NCBI GenBank assembly: GCA_021827225.1
Contig: JAKAXG010000204.1
Location: 1-7,375 of the forward strand
DNA length: 7,375 bases
Direction: 5' to 3'
Origin: Actinomycetes bacterium
Lineage (GTDB): Bacteria; Actinomycetota; Acidimicrobiia; Acidimicrobiales; Palsa-688
Positions within the stretch are counted from its first letter, which is position 1. The number at the start of each line of letters is the position of its first letter. Shown in pieces: positions 1-5,373 of this stretch. Made by a program: the position numbers and the translations under genes. The notes under the pieces were generated by a model that saw nothing but the letters and a program-made list of their open reading frames with translations, did no database searches and was not told the DNA's origin.

Positions 1-108
1 CGGGGAGTCCTCGACGTCGACGACCCGGCCGCCCCCCGCCTCCACCGCCGAGACGGCGAAGGCGGCGGGCTGGGGGGCGACGGCGATGCGGGGGGCCGGC
101 GCCGTCAC
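1..108 (-). CDS. Partial 5' end of a gene, possibly D-isomer-specific 2-hydroxyacid dehydrogenase
   Basis: Only the first 36 codons are in the window; the gene runs off the left edge without a stop. The start is a GTG at 108-106 that overlaps the TGA of the preceding crotonase gene (GTGA, 4-nt overlap), and a GGGGAG Shine-Dalgarno lies 8 nt upstream, so the start is well supported and translation is probably coupled. The peptide begins (M)TAPAPRIAVAPQPAAF and continues through VSAVEAGGGRVV. An 'RIAV' strand followed by a helix and a 'GGGRVV' second strand resembles the N-terminal half-domain of NAD-dependent D-2-hydroxyacid dehydrogenases, but the nucleotide-binding and catalytic Arg/Glu/His motifs lie outside the window. 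That a gene starts here is fairly secure; the function is tentative. As last visible gene of the argS-crotonase unit it would be co-transcribed with both. Confidence 0.55.
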   Translation of the reverse strand, partial: MTAPAPRIAVAPQPAAFAVSAVEAGGGRVVDVEDSP

Positions 109-893
109 CGCGACGACTCCCCGTGGCGGCCGGCCCCACCCTGAAAACGGGCCACCCCCTCGGCCAGCTCCTCCGACCCCAGCGACACCCGCCCGTGCGA
201 CAGCTCCACCCCGAGGGCGTCGGCCTCGGCCAGCCCCTCCTGTTCCAGCGCCGACAGCCGGTCGTGGCGCAGGCAGTCCTGCGGCAGGGCGGCCAGCGAG
301 GCGGCCAGCTCCTCGGCCGCCGCCCGGGCCTGCCCGGAAGGCACCACCCGGTTGGCCAACCCGATGGCCAGCGCCTCGTCCGCCCCCACCGGCCGGCCGG
401 TGAGGATCAGGTCCATGGCCCGGCTGGCCCCGATGAGCCGGGGCAGGCGGACGGTGCCGCCGTCGACCAGCGGCACCCCCCACCGCCGGCAGAACACCCC
501 GAAGGTGGCGTCCTCCTCCACCACCCGCAGATCGCACCACAGCGCCAGCTCGAAGCCGCCGGCCACCGCGTAACCGGACACGGCGGCGATCACCGGCTTG
601 GTCAGGCGCATCCTGGTCGGGCCCATGGGGCCGTCGCCGTCGTCGGTGACCCGGTTGGTCCGGGGGGTGGTCATGGCCTTGAGGTCGGCGCCGGCGCAGA
701 AGGTGCCGCCCGCCCCCCACAGCACCGCCACCGAGAGCGAGTCGTCGGCGTCGAAGGCCCGGAAGGCGTCGGCCAGGTCGGCGGCGGTGGGGCCGTCGAC
801 GGCGTTGCGCGCCGACGGGCGGTCCAGGATGACGGTGAGCACGGCCCCGTTCCGTTCGGTGCGGACCGGCAGGACCGGATCGGAGGCGGCCAT
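105..893 (-). CDS. Crotonase / enoyl-CoA hydratase family protein (atypical active site)
   Basis: A 262-residue protein of usual crotonase length. The fold's oxyanion-hole segments are present: FCAGADLKA (residues 65-73) and the AVAGGFELAL segment (109-118). Family enzymes bind acyl-CoA thioesters in the cytoplasm and stabilise an enolate. Aligned by motif to enoyl-CoA hydratase, the first catalytic Glu is kept (Glu115 in GGFEL), but the second is Cys135 (FGVFCRRWG), and an Asp (Asp144, in LVDGGT) sits on the nearby loop. A simple hydratase reaction is therefore uncertain, and the substrate is unknown. The start is the ATG at 893, which shares one base with the argS stop (TGATG) and has GGAG 8 nt upstream (905-902), so translation is probably coupled to argS. 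The same frame stays open far upstream through argS, but that stretch is GC-rich shadow without family resemblance. The stop overlaps the next gene's GTG. Family assignment is firm; the exact reaction is not. Confidence 0.9.
   Translation of the reverse strand: MAASDPVLPVRTERNGAVLTVILDRPSARNAVDGPTAADLADAFRAFDADDSLSVAVLWGAGGTFCAGADLKAMTTPRTNRVTDDGDGPMGPTRMRLTKPVIAAVSGYAVAGGFELALWCDLRVVEEDATFGVFCRRWGVPLVDGGTVRLPRLIGASRAMDLILTGRPVGADEALAIGLANRVVPSGQARAAAEELAASLAALPQDCLRHDRLSALEQEGLAEADALGVELSHGRVSLGSEELAEGVARFQGGAGRHGESSR
117..122 (-). promoter_or_regulatory. Shine-Dalgarno of the left-edge GTG gene
   Basis: GGGGAG reads on the minus strand within the last codons of the crotonase gene and ends 8 nt before the GTG at 108. 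It is what favours this GTG as the start of the partial gene. It is seen directly in the sequence; its use is inferred. Confidence 0.55.
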
Positions 894-2632
894 CACATGC
901 GCTCCGGCGACTCGATGCCCAGCACCGAGAGGCCCTTTCCGAGGACCGAGGCGGTCATGGCGCACAGCACCAGGCGGCTGTTGCGGGCCACCTCGTCGGG
1001 TGCCTTGAGTACCGGGCAGGTCTCGAAGAACGTGGTGAACAGCCCGGCCGTGTCGAACAGGTAGGCGCACAGCTTGTGGGGGCTCCACGTGTCGAGGGTG
1101 GCCTCGACGGCCGCCGGGAACTCGAGCAGCGCCAGCGCCAGGTCCCGCTCGGCCGGTTCGGCCACCACCACCGGGAACTCGCCGGCCAGGTACGGCGCCG
1201 GGTCGATCTGCCCCCGGCGGAAGATCGACAGACAACGCACCCGGGCGTACTGCAGGTACGGGGCGGTGTTGCCGTCGAAGCTCAGCATCCGGTCGTAGTC
1301 GAACACGTAGTCCCGCACCCGGTCGGTGGACAGGTCGGCGTACTTCACCGCCCCGATGCCCACCATCCGGGCCACCTCGGCCCGCTCCGCGTCGGACAGC
1401 TCCGGGTTCTTCTCGGCCACCGCGGCGGCGGCCCGCTCCACCGCCTCGTCCAGCAGGTCGACCAGCTTGACGGTACCGCCGGCCCGGGTCTTGAACATCT
1501 TGCGGTCGGCGCCGAGCATGTTCCCGAACGGGACGTGCACGGCCTGCTCCGGCGAGGGAAGCCAGCCGGCCTCGGCGGCCACCGCGAAGCACATGGCCAG
1601 GTGCTGGGCCTGGGGGGCGCCCACCACGTAGAGGGCGAGGTCGGCGCCGAGCCGGCCGAAGCGGTCCCGCAGGGCGGCCAGGTCGGTGGTGGCGTAGCCG
1701 TACCCGCCGTCTGACTTCTGCACGATGAGCGGCAGCGGGCTGCCGTCCCGGTTGGTCCAGCCCGGCGGGAAGACGCACTGGGCTCCCTCGCTCTCGACCA
1801 GCAGGCCCTTCTCCCGCAGGTCGTCGACCACGGCCGGCAGCATGGGGTTGTAGAAGCTCTCCCCCACCACGTCGCCGCGGGTCAGCAGCACCCCCAGCTT
1901 GGCGTACACCTCCTGGAAGTAGGCCAGGCTCTGGTCGACGAGGACCTGCCACAACCGGAGGGTCTCGGGGTCGCCGGACTGGAGCAGCACGACCCGCCGC
2001 CGGCTGCGGTCCTGGAACTCGGGGGAGGCGTCGAACGCGGCCCGGGCCTGGCGGTAGAACGAGTCGAGGTCGCCCACCGACAGCTCGTGGGCGGCCGCCT
2101 CCTCCCCCATGTCGAGGAGGTGCTCGATGAGCATCCCGAAGGGGGTCCCCCAGTCGCCGATGTGGTTCTCCCGGACGACCCGGTGGCCGGCGAAGTCGAG
2201 CAGGCGGCACACCGCGTCGCCGATGACGGTGGTCCGCAGGTGGCCGGCGTGCATCTCCTTGGCCACGTTCGGGTGGGAGTAGTCGACCACCACCGTCAGC
2301 GGCTGCCCGGCCGGGGCCACGCCCAGGCGGGGGTCGGCCACCTGCAGGGACAGGCGGGAGGACAGGTAGCCGGCGGAGAGGGTCAGGTTGATGAACCCCT
2401 GCGGCGCCACCTCCACCGAGGCGCACACCTCCCCCAGGTCGGCGGCGGCGGCCACCTCGGCCGCCACCTCGGCCGGCTTGCGCCCCAGCCGCTTGGCGAG
2501 GGCCATGGCCCCGTTGGCCTGGAAGTCCACGCCGGGGCGGGTGGAGGGCCGGACCACCGGGTCGGCTCCGGGCTCGACGCTGTCGAACGCCCGCCGGAGT
2601 GCCGCGGACAGGATGTCAGATAGACCGGCCAT
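893..2632 (-). CDS. argS: Arginyl-tRNA synthetase
   Basis: Complete class I aminoacyl-tRNA synthetase of 579 residues, normal for bacterial ArgS; it charges tRNA-Arg with arginine using ATP in the cytoplasm. The N-terminal tRNA-recognition domain covers about residues 1-90 (with DFQANGAMALAK near 36-47). The catalytic core carries the ArgS form of the HIGH motif, HAGH at 128-131 in VAKEMHAGHLRTT, then NHIGDWGTPFG (156-166) and a KMSK-like KMFK at 378-381. The C-terminal anticodon-binding domain starts near residue 455 (NTAPYLQYARVR) and ends with the family-typical LGIESPERM. The ATG at 2632 gives a full N-terminal domain, and no in-frame start lies nearby upstream. Oddly, GGAGG is only 1 nt from this ATG and no clear TAnnnT hexamer is visible upstream. 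It is first of a coupled argS-crotonase-dehydrogenase unit and divergent from the ATPase gene across 85 bp. Confidence 0.98.
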   Translation of the reverse strand: MAGLSDILSAALRRAFDSVEPGADPVVRPSTRPGVDFQANGAMALAKRLGRKPAEVAAEVAAAADLGEVCASVEVAPQGFINLTLSAGYLSSRLSLQVADPRLGVAPAGQPLTVVVDYSHPNVAKEMHAGHLRTTVIGDAVCRLLDFAGHRVVRENHIGDWGTPFGMLIEHLLDMGEEAAAHELSVGDLDSFYRQARAAFDASPEFQDRSRRRVVLLQSGDPETLRLWQVLVDQSLAYFQEVYAKLGVLLTRGDVVGESFYNPMLPAVVDDLREKGLLVESEGAQCVFPPGWTNRDGSPLPLIVQKSDGGYGYATTDLAALRDRFGRLGADLALYVVGAPQAQHLAMCFAVAAEAGWLPSPEQAVHVPFGNMLGADRKMFKTRAGGTVKLVDLLDEAVERAAAAVAEKNPELSDAERAEVARMVGIGAVKYADLSTDRVRDYVFDYDRMLSFDGNTAPYLQYARVRCLSIFRRGQIDPAPYLAGEFPVVVAEPAERDLALALLEFPAAVEATLDTWSPHKLCAYLFDTAGLFTTFFETCPVLKAPDEVARNSRLVLCAMTASVLGKGLSVLGIESPERM

Positions 2633-2633
2633 A

Positions 2634-2638
2634 CCTCC
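2634..2638 (-). promoter_or_regulatory. GGAGG with abnormal 1-nt spacing before argS ATG
   Basis: The minus strand reads ATGGAGGTATGGCC at the argS start. GGAGG is a strong anti-SD match but leaves only one base before the ATG at 2632, too close for normal initiation. It overlaps an out-of-frame ATG at 2640. No in-frame start codon lies 5-9 nt downstream. It may be non-functional or a chance match. Confidence 0.3.
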
Positions 2639-2702
2639 ATCGTGGAAAAAAGGACGGCCGTTGCGCCAACCAGTTCCACCCGGGCGACCCCCGTGGCGCC
2701 GC

Positions 2703-2708
2703 TACGGT
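2703..2708 (+). promoter_or_regulatory. Putative -10 hexamer TACGGT for a leaderless ABC ATPase mRNA
   Basis: TACGGT fits the actinobacterial TAnnnT -10 pattern and lies 9 nt before the ATG at 2718, with no Shine-Dalgarno between (GGCGGCCCC). Transcription starting about 6-9 nt downstream would begin at or just before the ATG, giving a leaderless or nearly leaderless mRNA. No convincing -35 is visible. The identical hexamer precedes the amidase gene. Confidence 0.5.
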
Positions 2709-2717
2709 GGCGGCCCC

Positions 2718-3512
2718 ATGACCGAAACGCCCTCCACCCCCCTCCGCTTCTCGGCCGTCGACCTGGACCGGCCCGGCCTGTCGGTGCTGCAGGGAATCGA
2801 CTGGGTGGTGGGTGAAGACGAGCGCTGGGTGGTGCTCGGGCCCAACGGGTCGGGGAAGACCACCCTGTTCGAGCTGGCCTCCGGCTACCTGCACCCGACC
2901 CGGGGCAGCGTGGAGATCCTCGGCCATCTCCTGGGCCGGGTCGACGTGCGCCGGCTGCGCGAGCGCATCGGGCTGGTCTCGAGCTCGCTGGTGAAGAAGC
3001 TGGTGCCGGAGATCACCGCCGCCGACGTGGTGGTGTCAGGCCGCCACGGGGCGCTCGAGCCGTGGTGGCAGCCCTACACCGACGACGAGCGCACCCGGGC
3101 CCGGAAGCTGCTCGACGACGCCGGCTTCGCCGCCATCACCGACCGGCGCTTCGGGTTCCTCTCCGACGGGGAGCGCCAGCAGGTGCTGCTGGCCCGGGCG
3201 CTCATGAACGAGCCTGAGCTGCTGCTCCTCGACGAGCCGGCCGCCGGGCTCGACGTCGGCGGCCGGGAGCGCCTGGTCGGCTACCTGGGCCGGCTGGCGT
3301 CGCTTCCCGAGCACCCGGCCACGATCATGATCACGCACCACGTGGAGGAGATCCCCCCGGGCTTCACCCACGCCCTCCTGCTGCGCCACGGGGCGGTGGT
3401 GGCGGCCGGGCCCCTGGAGGAGGTCCTCACCGGGGCCCGGCTCTCGGAGACGTTCGGGCTCCGCCTGGTGCTGGACGCGACCGACGGGAGGTGGTCCTGC
3501 CGGGCCGGCTGA
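2718..3512 (+). CDS. ABC transporter-type ATP-binding protein (YlmA/ModF-like)
   Basis: A single ABC nucleotide-binding domain of 264 residues. Walker A is GPNGSGKTT (41-49), the signature is LSDGE (148-152), Walker B with catalytic Glu173 is LLLLDEPAAGLD (168-179), and the H-loop is His207 in ITHHVEEIPPGF. The last motif is typical of the YlmA/ModF-like group. The usual Q-loop glutamine is replaced: IGLVSSSL has Ser89 where most importers have Gln. No membrane segment or signal peptide is seen, and no permease or solute-binding gene is adjacent, so partner and substrate are unknown; it may serve a permease elsewhere or act as a soluble ATPase. The ATG at 2718 follows a TACGGT hexamer by 9 nt without a Shine-Dalgarno; the frame is open upstream only as antisense to argS. 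It is divergent from argS and convergent with the dienelactone hydrolase gene. The ATPase call is certain; the transport role is inferred. Confidence 0.93.
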   Translation: MTETPSTPLRFSAVDLDRPGLSVLQGIDWVVGEDERWVVLGPNGSGKTTLFELASGYLHPTRGSVEILGHLLGRVDVRRLRERIGLVSSSLVKKLVPEITAADVVVSGRHGALEPWWQPYTDDERTRARKLLDDAGFAAITDRRFGFLSDGERQQVLLARALMNEPELLLLDEPAAGLDVGGRERLVGYLGRLASLPEHPATIMITHHVEEIPPGFTHALLLRHGAVVAAGPLEEVLTGARLSETFGLRLVLDATDGRWSCRAG

Positions 3513-3529
3513 ACGGCCGCCGCCGGCCG
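3502..3529. terminator. Possible bidirectional GC hairpin between convergent genes
   Basis: The 30-bp space between the ATPase stop (3512) and the dienelactone hydrolase stop (3545-3543, opposite strand) can form a hairpin: CGGCCG at 3514-3519 pairs with CGGCCG at 3524-3529 around a 4-nt loop. An alternative 7-bp stem pairs 3503-3509 with 3522-3528 and includes the ATPase stop codon region. There is no U-tract on either strand, so this is not a classical intrinsic terminator. In such GC-rich DNA the palindrome could be chance; the location between convergent genes is the main support. Confidence 0.3.
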
Positions 3530-3542
3530 CGAGCGGAGGCGG

Positions 3543-4241
3543 CTAGGAGGCCAGCTGCTCCTTGAGGAAGCTGACGGTGCGGTCCCAGGCCAGCCGGGCC
3601 TGCTCCGGGTCGTAGGTGCCGAGCCGGTTCTCGTCGTTCAAGAAGGCGTGGCCGGCCGGGTAGCGGTGGATGATCGGCTCGCGTCCGGTGCCGGACCTGA
3701 TCTTCTCGGCCAGCTCGTCGGCCGAGGCGACCGGCAGGAACTCGTCCTGCTCGCCGAAATGGGCCATCACCGCGGCCTGCAGGCCGGCGAAGTCCTCCGG
3801 CCACTGGCCCACCGGGTAGAACGGCACGGCGGCGGCCACCTTGCCGCCCTCCTGGGCGGCCAGGGTCAGCACGAAGGCACCGCCCATGCAGAAGCCGACC
3901 ACGCCCACCTGGTCGCCGTCGACGTCGTCGCGCGACAGCAGGAAGTCGACCGCACCGGCCAGGTCGCGGGCCGCCCGGTCGACCGGGAGGCTCTGCATGA
4001 GCTGGCCGGCCTCGTCGGCGTCGTGGGTGGTGGCCCCGCCGTAGAGGTCCGGGGCCAGGGCCACGAAGCCCTCGGCCGCGAAGCGGTCAACCAGCGAGGC
4101 GATGTGGGAGGTGAGGCCCCACCATTCCTGGATGACCACCAGGCCGGGGCCGCGGCCGGAGCCGGGGACCTTCAGGTACCCGTGGGCCTGGTTGCCGTTG
4201 CTCGGGAAGGTGACGTTCTGAGGAGACTTCTCTTCGTTCAC
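3543..4241 (-). CDS. Dienelactone hydrolase family protein
   Basis: An alpha/beta-hydrolase of 232 residues, the usual length for dienelactone hydrolases (carboxymethylenebutenolidase), which open dienelactone rings in aromatic breakdown. The Cys-Asp-His triad is present, numbering from the GTG start: Cys118 in GFCMGGAF, Asp166 in FGEQDEFLP and His198 in YPAGHAFLND. Glu39 in IQEWWGL matches the Glu that activates the Cys in characterised members. There is no signal peptide, so it is cytoplasmic. I chose the GTG at 4241, 4 nt after the stop of the 93-residue gene and with a weak GGGA about 8 nt upstream. The frame stays open to 4292, but that adds 17 low-complexity residues overlapping the upstream gene. 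It is third in a likely operon with a crotonase. The family is broad and no other catechol-pathway genes are here, so the natural substrate is open. Confidence 0.92.
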   Translation of the reverse strand: MNEEKSPQNVTFPSNGNQAHGYLKVPGSGRGPGLVVIQEWWGLTSHIASLVDRFAAEGFVALAPDLYGGATTHDADEAGQLMQSLPVDRAARDLAGAVDFLLSRDDVDGDQVGVVGFCMGGAFVLTLAAQEGGKVAAAVPFYPVGQWPEDFAGLQAAVMAHFGEQDEFLPVASADELAEKIRSGTGREPIIHRYPAGHAFLNDENRLGTYDPEQARLAWDRTVSFLKEQLAS

Positions 4242-4245
4242 GGCG

Positions 4246-4527
4246 TCAGTCCCGGGCGGCGACGAACTTGTCGAGGCGGGCGTCCACGTCACGAACCGAG
4301 TACAGGTTGCGCTCGAGCGTCTCGGTCAGCCACCGCTCCACGACGGTCCTGCTGTCCCCCTCGGGGAGGAGCCCCCACAGGTCGAGCAGGCTGTCCCGGA
4401 CGATGGAAGCCGACACTGACCCCTGTCCCTCGAGCTGGCGGCGGAAGGCGGTCACGGCTGCCTCGATCCGCTCGCTGGCGTCTGAGTTCTCCTGGCTGGT
4501 GGCGGAAACTTCGGTCGCTTCGGTCAC
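4246..4527 (-). CDS. Conserved-looking small protein of unknown function
   Basis: A 93-residue protein that I do not recognise. It starts with GTG at 4527, 4 nt after the stop of the upstream crotonase, and ends 4 nt before the GTG of the dienelactone hydrolase, so it sits snugly in that operon, which argues for a real gene. The first 20 or so residues are rich in Ser, Thr and Glu and probably disordered. The rest looks amphipathic and helical, with a leucine-rich stretch (SLLDLWGLLPEG, about 46-57) and two Trp residues. There is no Cys, signal peptide, membrane segment or known metal-binding motif. A TAGTCT hexamer 6 nt upstream suggests it can also be transcribed on its own as a leaderless mRNA. 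A helper or regulator of neighbouring enzymes is possible but has no direct support. Confidence 0.75.
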   Translation of the reverse strand: MTEATEVSATSQENSDASERIEAAVTAFRRQLEGQGSVSASIVRDSLLDLWGLLPEGDSRTVVERWLTETLERNLYSVRDVDARLDKFVAARD

Positions 4528-4531
4528 GGGT

Positions 4532-5356
4532 TCAGACTAGGTCAGGATCAGCGAATACCGGTTCGCGCTTCTCGAAGTAGGCCCGCACCGCCTCGGCCTG
4601 GTTGGGGCTGCCGATGAGGGCGGCCATCTCCTTCGACTCGTCGAGGAACTGCTGGGCCCGGTCCACCCGCCCGGACTGGTTCAACAGCCGCTTGCCGGCC
4701 CGGATGGCGTAGGGGTTCTTGCCGGCTATCTCGGCGGCCAGCTCCAGGGCGTCCCCGAGGGGGTCCTGGCTGACCCGGGTGGCCAGGCCGATGCGGACCG
4801 CCTCCTCCCCCGAGACCATGCGGCCGGTCCAGGTGAGCTCCTTGGCGACGTCCGGCCCCACCAGCCGGGGCAGGACCTCGGTGCCGGTCATGTCGGGCAC
4901 CAGGCCCCAGCGGATCTCCAGCACGGACAGCCGGGCGTCGGGGGCCACGATCCGCACGTCGGCGCCCAGGGCGACCTGCAGGCCGCCGCCGAGGGCCACG
5001 CCGTGCACCGCGGCGATCACCGGGACCGGCAGGTCGGTCCAGCCGTAGGCCGCCTGCTGGCCCAGGTTGGCCGGCCGGCCGGCCGGGCGGTCGCCCAAGC
5101 CCCGGGTGGTCCGCTGCCCGCCGTCGTCGCCGGCCATGGACATGAAGGCCTCGAAGTCCAGGCCGGCGCAGAAGCCGCGGCCCTCCCCGGAGAGGACCAC
5201 CGCCCGGACCGAGGGGTCCTTGGCCAGGCGCTCGGAGGTGTCGGCCAGGGCTTGGAACATGGCCTGGTCGAGGGCGTTGATCTTGTCCGGCCGGTTGAGC
5301 CGGACGTCGGCCACCCCGTCGGATACGGCGACTGAAACGCGTTCGGGCTGAGACAT
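4532..5356 (-). CDS. Crotonase / enoyl-CoA hydratase-isomerase family protein (isomerase-like active site)
   Basis: A 274-residue crotonase with both oxyanion-hole segments: GFCAGLDFEAF (61-71) and HGVALGGGLQVAL (118-130). Aligned by motif, the first hydratase Glu is replaced by Gln127 (GGGLQ), while the second position is Glu147 (LSVLEIRWG), followed 8 residues later by Asp155 (GLVPDMTGT). The Glu/Asp pair with this spacing matches the Glu196/Asp204 pair of mammalian delta3,5-delta2,4-dienoyl-CoA isomerase, whose third acid (Asp176) falls at the Gln. Double-bond isomerisation of an acyl-CoA is therefore more likely than hydration. The start is ATG 5356 (MSQPERV), where crotonase similarity begins; the frame extends to 5416 only as antisense to the FAD oxidase gene. 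There is no Shine-Dalgarno. The divergent FAD oxidase start is 17 bp away; downstream genes follow in the same direction with 4-nt gaps. Confidence 0.92.
   Translation of the reverse strand: MSQPERVSVAVSDGVADVRLNRPDKINALDQAMFQALADTSERLAKDPSVRAVVLSGEGRGFCAGLDFEAFMSMAGDDGGQRTTRGLGDRPAGRPANLGQQAAYGWTDLPVPVIAAVHGVALGGGLQVALGADVRIVAPDARLSVLEIRWGLVPDMTGTEVLPRLVGPDVAKELTWTGRMVSGEEAVRIGLATRVSQDPLGDALELAAEIAGKNPYAIRAGKRLLNQSGRVDRAQQFLDESKEMAALIGSPNQAEAVRAYFEKREPVFADPDLV
4534..4539 (-). promoter_or_regulatory. Putative -10 hexamer TAGTCT for a leaderless 93-residue gene
   Basis: On the minus strand TAGTCT lies inside the last two codons and the stop of the upstream crotonase (reading CTA GTC TGA) and is followed by GAACCC and the GTG at 4527. 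It matches TAnnnT with 6-nt spacing, and no Shine-Dalgarno is present. It could give an internal, leaderless transcript of the 93-residue gene and the dienelactone hydrolase. No clear -35 is seen. Confidence 0.4.
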
Positions 5357-5359
5357 GGC

Positions 5360-5365
5360 TAGAAC
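5360..5365 (+). promoter_or_regulatory. Possible -10 hexamer TAGAAC for the FAD-linked oxidase
   Basis: TAGAAC differs from TAnnnT only in its last base and ends 8 nt before the ATG at 5374, with no Shine-Dalgarno between, fitting a leaderless start. It lies in the 17-bp gap between divergent start codons, the most AT-rich spot in this part of the window. The divergent crotonase must use the same gap, but I could not find a good TAnnnT for it on the minus strand. Confidence 0.3.
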
Positions 5366-5373
5366 ATTGTCAG

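Noticed and set aside
123..1064. Plus-strand open frame opposite the argS-linked crotonase
   Set aside because: Its composition is that of GC-rich shadow frames (His/Gln/Pro/Gly) and the opposite strand carries clear family motifs.
894..2426. In-frame extension of the argS-linked crotonase frame through argS, giving an open frame of 773 codons
   Set aside because: The extra stretch is Pro/Arg/Gly-rich with no family resemblance and lies fully inside argS in another frame; the crotonase fold begins at the ATG at 893.
2645..2653. A-run in the argS-ATPase gap as a possible promoter or U-tract terminator
   Set aside because: It is a short AT island between divergent starts, without a GC stem next to it in the proper orientation and without a -10 match.
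2388..2717. Upstream extension of the ABC ATPase frame
   Set aside because: This part is antisense to argS and has no ABC similarity; the ATPase domain and a TACGGT signal both fit the ATG at 2718.
4242..4292. ATG-started longer form of the dienelactone hydrolase
   Set aside because: It adds 17 low-complexity residues overlapping the coding end of the 93-residue gene; the GTG at 4241 fits the usual start of the family.
5069..5086. Tandem GGCC tetranucleotide run of 18 bases
   Set aside because: It lies within the second crotonase and encodes a Gly/Arg/Pro/Ala loop (DRPAGRPAN) before the second oxyanion segment; simple-sequence GC bias explains it.
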